Shown piece after piece: positions 25,801 through 34,311 of a stretch of DNA of 64,000 nucleotides. Source of the stretch: G025836975 sp049646585 (GTDB lineage: Bacteria > Pseudomonadota > Gammaproteobacteria > Burkholderiales > Burkholderiaceae_B); the NCBI GenBank assembly GCA_049646585.1, contig JBARWC010000184.1, forward strand, positions 29,110 through 93,109, given 5' to 3'. The stretch's first letter is position 1. Every line of letters begins with the position of its first letter. Position numbers and translations under genes: made by a program. The notes under the pieces are model-generated. The model was not told where the DNA came from. It did not search any database and saw nothing but the letters and a program-made list of their open reading frames with translations.

Positions 25801-26300
25801 TCGAAGGCGAACCGGTGCGCTCCCTGGAGCATCGGCGTGGGAAAAGCTGTCCGTGGCGGGATGTGGCCGGCCTGTTGCGTTCCTTCGATTATGCCTGCGC
25901 GGCGTTTCTGGCATCCGGCGCCGGCGCGGAGCTGGGCGCGGATGCCGCCCCTGGAGAGAGCGGCGGCCTGAGCCCCGTCCCGATGGGCGCGGTCGCGCTG
26001 CCGCAACAAAGACGCATACTGCTGGAGCAGTTCTGCGCGAGCGCCACGACGTCCTTCCTGCAGGGCTATCGACAAGCGGTCCGGGACGCTTCGGGCGCTC
26101 CAAGCGAAGACGTCTCCGACCCTCCCTCCGGCGATCACGGCCCCTTGCTGGAACTGTCCCTGCTGGAAAAGGCTGCTTACGAGATCTGCTACGAAGCCGC
26201 ACACCGTCCCGACTGGTTGGGCATTCCGCTGGAGGGTCTGCTACGCGCCGCCAGGCGCCTGCTGGCCGGACGGATCGACCATGACAAGGCCCAGCCATGA
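22896..26300 (+). CDS. treS: trehalose synthase fused to maltokinase
   Basis: A 1134-residue fusion. Residues ~15-560 are the GH13 trehalose synthase that interconverts trehalose and maltose. Its active-site segments are GLRLDAVPYL, LLAEANQWPED and FLRNHDELTLE. Residues ~570-1134 are maltokinase, which phosphorylates maltose to maltose-1-phosphate. The kinase catalytic and metal segments IHGDFHLGQVL (near 949) and LIDFEGEP are intact. Fusion channels trehalose to the GlgE substrate. The ATG at 22896 follows AGAGGGG and lies 15 bp after glgE. Around residues 1005-1075 there is a low-complexity insertion rich in Gly, Ala and Ser. Confidence 0.96.
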   Translation: MAQAKKSRPEQAQDPLWYKDAVIYQLHVKSFFDANDDGQGDFAGLIAKLDYIASLGVDTVWLLPFYPSPRLDDGYDIAQYRGVHEDYGSLADVRKFIRAAHARGLRVITELVVNHTSDQHVWFQRARRAKPGSAARNFYVWSDNDQAYAGTRIIFCDTEKSNWTWDPVAGAYFWHRFYSHQPDLNYDNPRVLEAVIGIMRFWLDMGVDGLRLDAVPYLVEREGSNNENLPETHEVLKRIRAALDKEYPGRMLLAEANQWPEDAQEYFGRGDECHMSFHFPLMPRMYMAIARADRLPITDIMQQTPDIPEGCQWAIFLRNHDELTLEMVTSSERDYLWDVYAVDRRARINLGIRRRLAPLLERDRRRVELMNSLLLSMPGTPVLYYGDEIGMGDNIHLGDRDGVRTPMQWSPDRNGGFSRADPEKLSLPVLMGPLYGYEAVNVEAQQRDPHSLLNWTRRMLAKRRQSRVFGRGSLRFLFPGNRKILAYLREHEGTVLLCVANLSDASQPVELDLASMAGRVPIEVLGGTPFPTIGTLPYLLTLPPYGFYWFQLSDSVAPPAWHASSPPQMPEYRTLVLRHKAGYQLMEGSRKALCNQVLPLYFERQRWYARGQAPASVGIGYIVPLPSGSVDKGELFLAEFDVPDGDGSERYFLPLALLWSETVEGMPAQYALARVRRGSELGLATDAYSLPEFTQALLENWLDERRIAIDVSRGRSVLHFRAEPGLRAMDWPADLGVDWFHGEQSNSSLLLGNLAVLKLLRHVTAGVHPEAEMTRHLTRLGYGNSAALLGELVRVDEDGTPHTLSLLHARIPNQGDAWGWTQDYLKRTLENAALAGESQADYREDLLGYTTIASTIGQRLAQLHAVLALPSEDPAFMPKEAGRDDAQAWAKDIRDLVNAALKAAAAGRSALSEAAALQLDELKSLKKALLEEIGVQALALVGTTRTRIHGDFHLGQVLIAQNDVYLIDFEGEPVRSLEHRRGKSCPWRDVAGLLRSFDYACAAFLASGAGAELGADAAPGESGGLSPVPMGAVALPQQRRILLEQFCASATTSFLQGYRQAVRDASGAPSEDVSDPPSGDHGPLLELSLLEKAAYEICYEAAHRPDWLGIPLEGLLRAARRLLAGRIDHDKAQP

Positions 26301-28243
26301 AGCGGGAAAACACGAAGCCATCCAAAGGCAACATGCGCCAGCCGGCCATGGAAGACCAGCCGCTGTTGGGCGAGCTGGACATGCATCTGATCGCGGAAGG
26401 GCGCCACTGGCGGCTTGCCGACTGCCTGGGGGCGCATGTCGTGGCGCTGGACGGGACCGAGGGCACGCGTTTTGCGGTCTGGGCGCCCAACGCCCGGCGT
26501 GTTGCCGTTGTGGGCGGTTTCAATGATTGGGACGGCCGCCGACATCCCATGCGCCTGCGCCCCGAGTGCGGCGTGTGGGAGCTGTTCATCCCGGGTGTGG
26601 GGGCGGGTGCCCTGTACAAGTTCGAATTGCTGGGCGCCGGGGGCGAGCTGCTGGCGCTGAAGGCCGACCCCCTGGCGCGCCAGACCGAACTGCCGCCCGC
26701 CACGGCCTCCGTGGTGAGCGATCCGGCCGATTTCGAATGGACGGATGCGGAATGGATGCGCGAGCGCGGCGGCAGGCAGGCGACCGATGCGCCGATCTCC
26801 ATCTACGAGGCGCATCTGGGCTCATGGATGCACCCGGCCGAGGAAGGAAGCCTGTGGTCCACGGTGGGCCCGCGCCTGATCGAGCATGCTACGCAAATGG
26901 GCTTCACCCATCTGGAGCTGATGCCGATCACGGAGCATCCCTTTGGCGGCTCTTGGGGCTATCAGCCCCTGGGCATGTTCGCGCCCTCGGCCCGCTATGG
27001 GACGCCGGCCGAGTTTGCGGGGTTCGTGGATGCCTGCCACCGGGCCGGACTGGCCCTGATCCTGGATTGGGTGCCGGCGCATTTCCCGTCGGACCCCCAT
27101 GGCCTGGCGTGGTTCGACGGCACGGCGCTATACGAGCATGCCGACCCCCGGCAGGGTTTGCACCCGGACTGGAACACGCTGATCTACAACATGGGGCGCA
27201 ATGAAGTGCGCAATTTCCTGCTGGCCAGCGCGCTGGAGTGGCTGAGACGCTACCACGTGGATGGCCTGAGGGTGGATGCCGTGGCCTCGATGCTGTACCT
27301 GGATTACAGCCGCGAACCGGGGCAGTGGACGCCCAATCGCCATGGCGGCCGCGAGAACCTGGAGGCGGTGGATTTCCTGCGGCAATTGAATGACGGCGTC
27401 GCCCAGGCCTGCCCGGGTGCGATTGTGATCGCGGAAGAGTCCACCGCCTGGCCGGGCGTAAGCCGCCCCGCCGGCGAGGGTGGGCTGGGCTTCCAGTACA
27501 AATGGAATATGGGCTGGATGCACGATACCTTGCGCTACATGGCCCACGACCCGGTGCACCGCCGCTACCATCATCACGACATGACATTCGGAATGATCTA
27601 CGCATACTCCGAGAACTTCATCCTGCCGCTTTCGCACGACGAGGTCGTTCATGGCAAAGGTTCGCTGCTGGGCAAGATGCCCGGCGACCGGTGGCAGCGC
27701 TACGCCAACCTTCGCGCCTACTACGGATTCATGTGGGCGCACCCCGGCAAGAAGCTGCTTTTCATGGGCGGCGAACTGGCGCAGGAAAGCGAATGGAACC
27801 ACGATGCGCAGCTGGACTGGGGGGCGCTGGATGACGGCATGCACTCGGGCGTCCTGTCGCTGGTGCGCGATCTGAACAGGCTGTATCGGGACACCCCGGC
27901 GCTATACGGGGGTGATGCCGTTCCTGAAGGGTTTGCATGGGTCGTCGGTGACGATGACCGTAACAGCGTCTTCGCGTTCTTGCGCCGCCATAACGGACAG
28001 ACCGCGCTGATCGTCAGCAATATGACGCCGGTGCCGCGCATGGGCTACCGCATAGGCGTGCCCATTGCAGGCCGCTGGGTCGAGCGCTTGAATACCGACG
28101 CGCAGGTTTATGGCGGGTCGGGCATGGGCAACGCGGGTTCGGCCGACACGGCGGCGGAACCGGGGCACGGATACGGACAGTCGCTGGAGCTGACGCTTCC
28201 GCCGTTGGCGACCCTATTTTTCATCGCAAAGGGCGGATCATGA
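26297..28243 (+). CDS. glgB: 1,4-alpha-glucan branching enzyme
   Basis: A 648-residue GH13 enzyme that introduces alpha-1,6 branches. A CBM48-type module near the N-terminus (FAVWAPNARRVAVVGGFNDW) precedes the catalytic barrel. The nucleophile Asp is in GLRVDAVASMLYLDYSR (near 323), the acid/base Glu in IAEESTAWPG (near 378), and the transition-state Asp in LSHDEVVHGKGS. It lacks one of the two N-terminal modules of the 728-residue E. coli enzyme. The start overlaps the treS-kinase stop by 4 bp (ATGA). Confidence 0.96.
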   Translation: MKRENTKPSKGNMRQPAMEDQPLLGELDMHLIAEGRHWRLADCLGAHVVALDGTEGTRFAVWAPNARRVAVVGGFNDWDGRRHPMRLRPECGVWELFIPGVGAGALYKFELLGAGGELLALKADPLARQTELPPATASVVSDPADFEWTDAEWMRERGGRQATDAPISIYEAHLGSWMHPAEEGSLWSTVGPRLIEHATQMGFTHLELMPITEHPFGGSWGYQPLGMFAPSARYGTPAEFAGFVDACHRAGLALILDWVPAHFPSDPHGLAWFDGTALYEHADPRQGLHPDWNTLIYNMGRNEVRNFLLASALEWLRRYHVDGLRVDAVASMLYLDYSREPGQWTPNRHGGRENLEAVDFLRQLNDGVAQACPGAIVIAEESTAWPGVSRPAGEGGLGFQYKWNMGWMHDTLRYMAHDPVHRRYHHHDMTFGMIYAYSENFILPLSHDEVVHGKGSLLGKMPGDRWQRYANLRAYYGFMWAHPGKKLLFMGGELAQESEWNHDAQLDWGALDDGMHSGVLSLVRDLNRLYRDTPALYGGDAVPEGFAWVVGDDDRNSVFAFLRRHNGQTALIVSNMTPVPRMGYRIGVPIAGRWVERLNTDAQVYGGSGMGNAGSADTAAEPGHGYGQSLELTLPPLATLFFIAKGGS

Positions 28244-30357
28244 TCATTGGTGCCTTGCCGGAACGCCTGGCTCCCGGACTCCCTTACCCGCTGGGCGCGA
28301 TCAGCGACGGACTGGGCGTGAACTTTGCGGTATTTTCAGCCAATGCCAGCAAGATCGAGCTATGCATTTTCGATGCCAGGGGGCGCAAGGAACTGCGACG
28401 CTACACGCTGCCTGAATGCACCGATGAGATCTGGCACGGCTACCTGCCCGATGCCGAACCGGGCTTGCTGTATGGGTATCGGGCATATGGCCCCTACGAC
28501 CCGAAGCGGGGGCATCGCTTCAATCCGCAAAAGCTGCTGATAGATCCTTATGCGCGCAAGCTGGACGGCCAGCTGCGCTGGTCGGATGCGCTTTTCGGCT
28601 ATCGCGTTCAGCACCCCAAGGCTGATCTGAGCCTGGACCGGCGCGACTCGGCCGCCCTCGTGCCCAAGTGCGTGGTCACCGGCGAAAGCTTCAATTGGGG
28701 CACGCAAAGCCGCGCCTGCACGCCATGGGCGGAAACCGTCATCTACGAGGCCCATGTGCGCGGGGTTTCGATGCGTCGCGATGACCTGCGGCGCGAACTT
28801 CGGGGCAGCAGCGAAGGGCTGGCCAACCCGCGCTTCATCGATCACCTGCACAAGCTGGGCGTAACCGCCATAGAACTGATGCCTATACACGCCTTCCTGC
28901 AGGATCACTTCCTGGTGGAGCGCGGCTTGCGCAACTACTGGGGCTACAACACGCTGGCCTTCTTCGCGCCGGAGCCCGCTTATCTGACCCACGGCAAGAC
29001 CAACGACTTGCGCGTGGCCATCCGGCGCCTGCAGAGCGCCGGTATCGAAGTCATCCTGGACGTGGTCTACAACCATACGGCGGAAGGCAACGAACTGGGC
29101 CCCACGCTGTCGTGGCGCGGACTGGACAACGCCAGCTATTACCGGCTGATACCGGGCGACGAGCGCCACTACATCAACGACACTGGTTGCGGCAACACGG
29201 TGAACCTATCGCATCCGCGCGTCCTGCAAATGGTGATGGACTCGCTGCGCTATTGGGCGCAAAGCTACCGCATCGATGGCTTCCGGTTCGATCTTGGCGT
29301 TACCCTGGGACGCGAGGGAACCGGCTTCGACCCGGGTTCGGGGTTCTTCGACGCCATTGTCCAGGATCCCGTCCTGTCGCGCCTGAAGTTGATATCCGAG
29401 CCCTGGGACACGGGGCCCGACGGCTATCAACTGGGTAATCACCCGCCGGGCTTTGCGGAATGGAATGACAAGTACAGGGACGGCATCCGCCGTTTCTGGG
29501 CGGGCGTGGCGGGGCTGCGCGGCGACCTGGCCGGATGGCTGATGGGCACGCCGGACGTCTTCGACCGGCGCCACCGCCGGCCCTGGGCCTCGGTGAATTT
29601 CTTGGCCTCGCACGATGGCTTCACGGCCCGGGATGTGGTCAGCTACAACGGCAAGCACAATGAAGCGAATGGCGACGACAATGCCGATGGGCATGGCGAG
29701 AACTTCAGCAACAACTGGGGTGAGGAAGGGCCCGCCACGGACGAGAAGGTATCGGCCTTGCGCGACCGTGTGCTGCGCTCCATGCTGGCTACCGTCTTTT
29801 TCTCGAACGGCACGCCAATGCTATTGGCGGGCGACGAGTTCGGCAACAGCCAGGACGGTAATAACAACGCCTATTGCCAGGACAACGAGACATCCTGGCT
29901 GGACTGGGCGCAGGCGGCGGAGCCCCAGGGCCGCGCCTTGACGGCCTTCGTGGGCCGGCTGGCTGCCCTGAGACGCGCGCATCCGTCCCTGCGCATGCCC
30001 CGTTTCCTGGCTGGCGATGCAGACGTGCTGCCCGGCTTGGCTCGGGTGGCCTGGTTCGACATGGACGGCCAGGCGATGACTCCGCCGGCATGGGAGTATG
30101 CCGAGGGGCGCGTTCTGGGCCTGCGGCGCGCCTGCGTGGACGACGAGGATGTGGATATGTCCCTGTTGCTGGTCAACTCGGGAGACGAGGACATTGAGTT
30201 CCAGCTGCCCCCGCAAGATCTTGCCTGGACTCGTGAACTGGATACGGCCCACCCCGAGGCCGTGCCCGGTTCCGTGGAGGGGGACAGCCAGATCGTTTGC
30301 GCCCATGGCCTGGTGCTGCTTGCCTTTACGGGCCGGGCGGAGCGTTCCCATGTCTGA
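28240..30357 (+). CDS. glgX: glycogen debranching enzyme (isoamylase type)
   Basis: A 705-residue GH13_11 enzyme that hydrolyses alpha-1,6 branches of limit glycogen. It has a CBM48-like N-terminus (GVNFAVFSANASKIELC) and catalytic segments DGFRFDLGVTLGRE (near 349), LISEPWDTGPDGY (near 386) and LASHDGFTARD (near 455). The NQANGE-type loop is present as KHNEANGDDN. The start overlaps the glgB stop by 4 bp. Debranched chains are the preferred substrates of TreY and MalQ encoded further down. Confidence 0.96.
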   Translation: MIIGALPERLAPGLPYPLGAISDGLGVNFAVFSANASKIELCIFDARGRKELRRYTLPECTDEIWHGYLPDAEPGLLYGYRAYGPYDPKRGHRFNPQKLLIDPYARKLDGQLRWSDALFGYRVQHPKADLSLDRRDSAALVPKCVVTGESFNWGTQSRACTPWAETVIYEAHVRGVSMRRDDLRRELRGSSEGLANPRFIDHLHKLGVTAIELMPIHAFLQDHFLVERGLRNYWGYNTLAFFAPEPAYLTHGKTNDLRVAIRRLQSAGIEVILDVVYNHTAEGNELGPTLSWRGLDNASYYRLIPGDERHYINDTGCGNTVNLSHPRVLQMVMDSLRYWAQSYRIDGFRFDLGVTLGREGTGFDPGSGFFDAIVQDPVLSRLKLISEPWDTGPDGYQLGNHPPGFAEWNDKYRDGIRRFWAGVAGLRGDLAGWLMGTPDVFDRRHRRPWASVNFLASHDGFTARDVVSYNGKHNEANGDDNADGHGENFSNNWGEEGPATDEKVSALRDRVLRSMLATVFFSNGTPMLLAGDEFGNSQDGNNNAYCQDNETSWLDWAQAAEPQGRALTAFVGRLAALRRAHPSLRMPRFLAGDADVLPGLARVAWFDMDGQAMTPPAWEYAEGRVLGLRRACVDDEDVDMSLLLVNSGDEDIEFQLPPQDLAWTRELDTAHPEAVPGSVEGDSQIVCAHGLVLLAFTGRAERSHV

Positions 30358-32194
30358 TGCCGACCAAGGCGATTGCTACGACTACAGCTTCGGCGCGGTA
30401 TGCGTGGGAGACGGGCTGGTACGCTTTCGTCTTTGGGCGCCCGGCGCCGGCCAAGTCTGCCTGGAGGTGGATGGCCAGACTGCCCGCCCCATGGAGGCCG
30501 TCGCGCAGGGCTTTCATGAACTGAGCTGTGCCTGCGCGCCGGGCACGCGCTATCGCTACCATATCGACGCAAGCTTGCGCGTGCCGGATCCCGCTTCCCG
30601 CCTTCAGGATGGCGACATCCACGACGCCAGCATCGTATCCGACACCGGCAGCTATACCTGGCGCAACAATGACTGGCGCGGGCTGCCCTGGGAGCAGACC
30701 GTGCTGTACGAGATCCACGTTGGGCTTGCGGGCGGCTTCCGGGGCGTACAGGAGCGGCTGGCCGACCTGTCCGAACTGGGCATTACAGCTATTGAACTCA
30801 TGCCGATTGCCGATTTCCCCGGTCCGCGCAACTGGGGCTATGACGGTGTGCTGCCGTATGCGCCGGACGCCGCCTATGGCAGTCCCGATGATCTGCGCAT
30901 GCTGGTGGATACGGCACATGGCATGGGCATGCAAGTATTCCTGGATGTGGTCTACAACCACTTCGGCCCGGAAGGAAACTATCTGCCCGGCTATGCGCCC
31001 GAGTTCTTCCGGGAGGATCGTATGACTCCTTGGGGGCCGGCGATCGATTTTCGCAGAAAGCAGGTACGCGCTTTCTTCGCCGAGAACGCGCTGTACTGGC
31101 TGCGCGAATACCGTTTCGACGGTTTGCGCCTGGATGCCGTGCATGCAATCTCCGAGCCAGGATGGCTGCCTGAAATGGCCGATTTTGTCCGCCGTGGTAT
31201 CGATCCGGAGCGTCATGTGCACTTGGTGCTGGAAAACGATGACAATGCCGCCGGCTTGCTTGAAAAGGGATTCGATGCGCAGTGGAACGATGACGCCCAT
31301 CATGTGCTGCATCGGATCCTGACGGGCGAGAACCAGGGCTATTACTCCGCTTATGGCGTGGATGGCGCAGGCGAACTGGCCCGCTGCCTGGGCGAGGGCT
31401 TTCTGTACCAGGGGCAGCCCAGCGCCTGGCGCGATGGCCGGCCGCGTGGCGAGCCCAGCGCCGGCCTGCCCCCATCGTCTTTCGTTTTCTTTTTGCAGAA
31501 CCACGACCAGACCGGAAATCGCGCTTTTGGCGAACGCCTGACCACGCTTTGCGCCGGGCAGCCCGATGCGTTGCGGGCGGCCATCGCCCTTCAATTGCTG
31601 ACGCCGCACATTCCCCTGATCTTCATGGGCGAGGAGTACGGGTCGACGACGCCCTTCCTGTATTTCACCAGTTTCAAGGATACGAAACTGGCGGCGGCGG
31701 TGCGTGAAGGGCGGCGCAATGAGTTTGCCGCCTTTCCGGAGTTCTCCGATCCGCATGCGCGCGATCGCATACCCGATCCGAACGATGAGCATGCCTGGGA
31801 GCAATCCCGGGTACTGCCGGGATTGAGAGGGGAGGGTGGCATGCGATGGCGCGAGGAGTACCGCGCCTTGCTGGCGGCGCGACGCGAATTCGTCAGCCCT
31901 TGGCTGAGGGGCGCGAAGAATCTTTTCGCCGAGGCGGCGGGGCCGCTTGCGGTGCGTGCCGGATGGCGATTGGGCAACGGCAGCGTGCTGCGGATCTATT
32001 GCAATCTGTCGCCGGTTGATGTGGTGTTGAAGGCGGGCATGCTCGAAGACGAGCGTATTTTTGCTTGCGCGGGCGGGCGCGCCGAGACGGCCCTGCGGGA
32101 GGGGGGCATGGCCGCCTGGAGCACGGTGGCGACGCTGGAGCCGCGCCACTGGCCGGAGCAGGCCGGCGGCCTGAGCAATGGAGCGCAGGCATGA
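30350..32194 (+). CDS. treZ: malto-oligosyltrehalose trehalohydrolase
   Basis: A 614-residue GH13_10 enzyme that releases trehalose from maltooligosyl-trehalose. Catalytic segments are FDGLRLDAVHAISE (near 258), LVLENDDN (near 293) and FLQNHDQTGNRAFG (near 383). An N-terminal beta domain is visible in VRFRLWAPGAGQVCLEVDG. The start at 30350 (GGGCGGAGCG upstream) overlaps the glgX stop by 8 bp. The open frame extends further upstream to 30098, but only inside glgX. TreY, its partner, is two genes downstream. Confidence 0.95.
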   Translation: MSDADQGDCYDYSFGAVCVGDGLVRFRLWAPGAGQVCLEVDGQTARPMEAVAQGFHELSCACAPGTRYRYHIDASLRVPDPASRLQDGDIHDASIVSDTGSYTWRNNDWRGLPWEQTVLYEIHVGLAGGFRGVQERLADLSELGITAIELMPIADFPGPRNWGYDGVLPYAPDAAYGSPDDLRMLVDTAHGMGMQVFLDVVYNHFGPEGNYLPGYAPEFFREDRMTPWGPAIDFRRKQVRAFFAENALYWLREYRFDGLRLDAVHAISEPGWLPEMADFVRRGIDPERHVHLVLENDDNAAGLLEKGFDAQWNDDAHHVLHRILTGENQGYYSAYGVDGAGELARCLGEGFLYQGQPSAWRDGRPRGEPSAGLPPSSFVFFLQNHDQTGNRAFGERLTTLCAGQPDALRAAIALQLLTPHIPLIFMGEEYGSTTPFLYFTSFKDTKLAAAVREGRRNEFAAFPEFSDPHARDRIPDPNDEHAWEQSRVLPGLRGEGGMRWREEYRALLAARREFVSPWLRGAKNLFAEAAGPLAVRAGWRLGNGSVLRIYCNLSPVDVVLKAGMLEDERIFACAGGRAETALREGGMAAWSTVATLEPRHWPEQAGGLSNGAQA

Positions 32195-34311
32195 ACGCGC
32201 ATGCCGGGACCGATGCGGCGCTACTTGCACTGGCCCGGGAAGCCGGCCTGGAAGCCGAATGGACGGACGTTTTCGGCCAGCGGCGCCAGGTACGCAGCGA
32301 CATCCTGCGCAGGCTGCTGGACGCGTTGGAGCTGCCTTGCGCCAGCCCGTCACAGATCGCTGAAAGCAGGCGCAGGCTGGAACGGGAGGCACGGCCAGGC
32401 GAGGCAGCGATGGTGATTGTGCAGATGGACGAGGCGCCGGTATTCGCGCACACAGGCGCCCTGGCGTACAGCCTGGAGCTGGAGGGGGGCGGGCAACGCA
32501 GCGGGGTGGCGGCACGGGCCGGGGACGGCCTGGTGCGCCTTGATCCCGTAAACCGGCCCGGCTACCACAGCCTGTCTATCGGAAATTCGCAGCGGACCTT
32601 GGCGGTGAGCCCCCGCCATTGTCCCTCGGTTCAGTCGTTGGCGGGCCATCGGTCGGGTCGTCGCTGGGGAATCGCCGCCCAGGTTTACAGCCTGCGCGGC
32701 CGGCATGCAGGCCAGTATTCCCTGCTCGCCCAACTGGCCGAGCAAGCGGGCAAGCGTGGCGCGGCGGCCTTGGCGATCAGCCCGGTCCATGCCATGTTCA
32801 GCGCCGCCCCACATCGCTTCAGCCCCTATTCGCCCTCGAGCCGCCTGTTTCTCAATGCCGCCTATATCGATCCGGCTCAGGTGTTGGGCAGGGATGCCTT
32901 CCTGGCGGCACAGGGTCCGGACGAGCTGCAAGACGGACTAGGCATGGCGCCGGATGCCGGGCATATCGACTGGTCGCAGGCGCTGCCCCGGCGCCTGGGG
33001 CTGCTCCGGCGCATGCATGAGGCCTTCCGGCGACGCGGCGACAAGACTTTGCTTGATGATCTGGAGGCATTCTCCCGTGAGGGTGGCGAGGCCTTGGCCA
33101 GCCATGCGCGGTTCGAGGCGCTGCATGGCCGCCATGTGCCGGAACTGGGGCCGGAAAGCGGCTGGCAGGATTGGCCCGATGCGCTGCACGATCCCTCCGG
33201 CCCGGGCGTGCGCGCCTATGCCGCCACGCAGGAAAAGGAAATCCACTTTCATGTCTTCCTGCAGTGGCTCGCTCACCGGGGCATGCGGGACGCTCAGCGC
33301 AGTGCTATCGATGCCGGCATGCCTCTGGGACTGATCACCGACTTGGCCATCGGCACCGACGCCCGCGGGAGCCATGCCTGGAGCCGTCAGAAGGAAATAC
33401 TGGCGGGCGTATCGGTTGGCGCGCCGCCGGACCTGTACCAGTCATTGGGACAGGATTGGGGCCTGACCGCCATGTCGCCCCGCGCCTTGCGAGATACCGG
33501 CTATGCCGCCTTCATCGAGATATTGCGGGCGGCATTCCGTTACGCCGGCGGCGTCCGCGTCGACCATATCCTCGGCCTGGCGCGCATGTGGCTGGTGGCG
33601 CGGGGCGAGTCGTCCGCCGACGGTGCCTATTTGCGATATCCGACCGAAGACATGCTGCGCCTGCTGGTTCTGGAGGCTTGGCGGCACCAGGCCATTGTCG
33701 TGGGCGAGAACCTGGGCACGGTGCCCGAGGGTTTCAATGAGCGGCTGCGGGAGAAGGGCGTGATGGGGATGAGCGTGCTGTGGTTCCAGCGGGACGGCCA
33801 GGAGCGCGAAGACGTAGGGCCTTCGCCGTTCACGGAGCCCGCGCAATGGCCGGCCTGGACGATGGCCATGCCCACCACGCACGATCTGCCGACGGTAGCG
33901 GGCTGGTGGCGTGGGCGCGATCTGCATTGGCGCGAGCGGCTGGGGGAAACGCCCATCCGGGGCGGGTGGCCGGCTGCCGCGCAATGGCGCGAGGACGAGA
34001 AAAAAGCGCTATGCAATGCCATGCGGGCGGCGGGCAGCCTGCCCGAGCAGGCGTTGGACCCGCAAGCGGGTGTGCCGCGCGATGCCGTCCTGGACTTCGT
34101 GTCGGCCACGCCCAGCCCCCTGGTCGTCGTAGCCATGGAAGACCTATTGGGCATGGAGGACCAACCCAATCTCCCCGGCCATGTCGAGACCGGTGCAAAC
34201 GTCCATCCCAACTGGATGCAGACGCTTCCCAAGACCGTGGAGCAGATATTCAGCGATCCGGGCGTGGCGTCGGCGCTTGCCGCGATCGCCCGGCCAAGGG
34301 ACGGCGCATGA
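32191..34311 (+). CDS. malQ: 4-alpha-glucanotransferase (amylomaltase)
   Basis: A 706-residue GH77 enzyme that transfers glucan segments between chains, recycling short maltodextrins. Catalytic segments are GVRVDHILGLARMW with the nucleophile near 455, VGENLGTVPEGF near 505 and TTHDLPTVAGWW near 563. The N-terminal ~140 residues match the bacterial MalQ extension (EWTDVFGQRRQVRSDILRRL). The start overlaps the treZ stop by 4 bp. Its place between treZ and treY fits a role in keeping chain lengths suitable for TreY. Confidence 0.95.
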   Translation: MNAHAGTDAALLALAREAGLEAEWTDVFGQRRQVRSDILRRLLDALELPCASPSQIAESRRRLEREARPGEAAMVIVQMDEAPVFAHTGALAYSLELEGGGQRSGVAARAGDGLVRLDPVNRPGYHSLSIGNSQRTLAVSPRHCPSVQSLAGHRSGRRWGIAAQVYSLRGRHAGQYSLLAQLAEQAGKRGAAALAISPVHAMFSAAPHRFSPYSPSSRLFLNAAYIDPAQVLGRDAFLAAQGPDELQDGLGMAPDAGHIDWSQALPRRLGLLRRMHEAFRRRGDKTLLDDLEAFSREGGEALASHARFEALHGRHVPELGPESGWQDWPDALHDPSGPGVRAYAATQEKEIHFHVFLQWLAHRGMRDAQRSAIDAGMPLGLITDLAIGTDARGSHAWSRQKEILAGVSVGAPPDLYQSLGQDWGLTAMSPRALRDTGYAAFIEILRAAFRYAGGVRVDHILGLARMWLVARGESSADGAYLRYPTEDMLRLLVLEAWRHQAIVVGENLGTVPEGFNERLREKGVMGMSVLWFQRDGQEREDVGPSPFTEPAQWPAWTMAMPTTHDLPTVAGWWRGRDLHWRERLGETPIRGGWPAAAQWREDEKKALCNAMRAAGSLPEQALDPQAGVPRDAVLDFVSATPSPLVVVAMEDLLGMEDQPNLPGHVETGANVHPNWMQTLPKTVEQIFSDPGVASALAAIARPRDGA

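Noticed and set aside
30326..32515. 729-residue minus-strand frame over treZ and malQ
   Set aside because: It spans two real genes in antisense; length is explained by high GC and rare stop codons.
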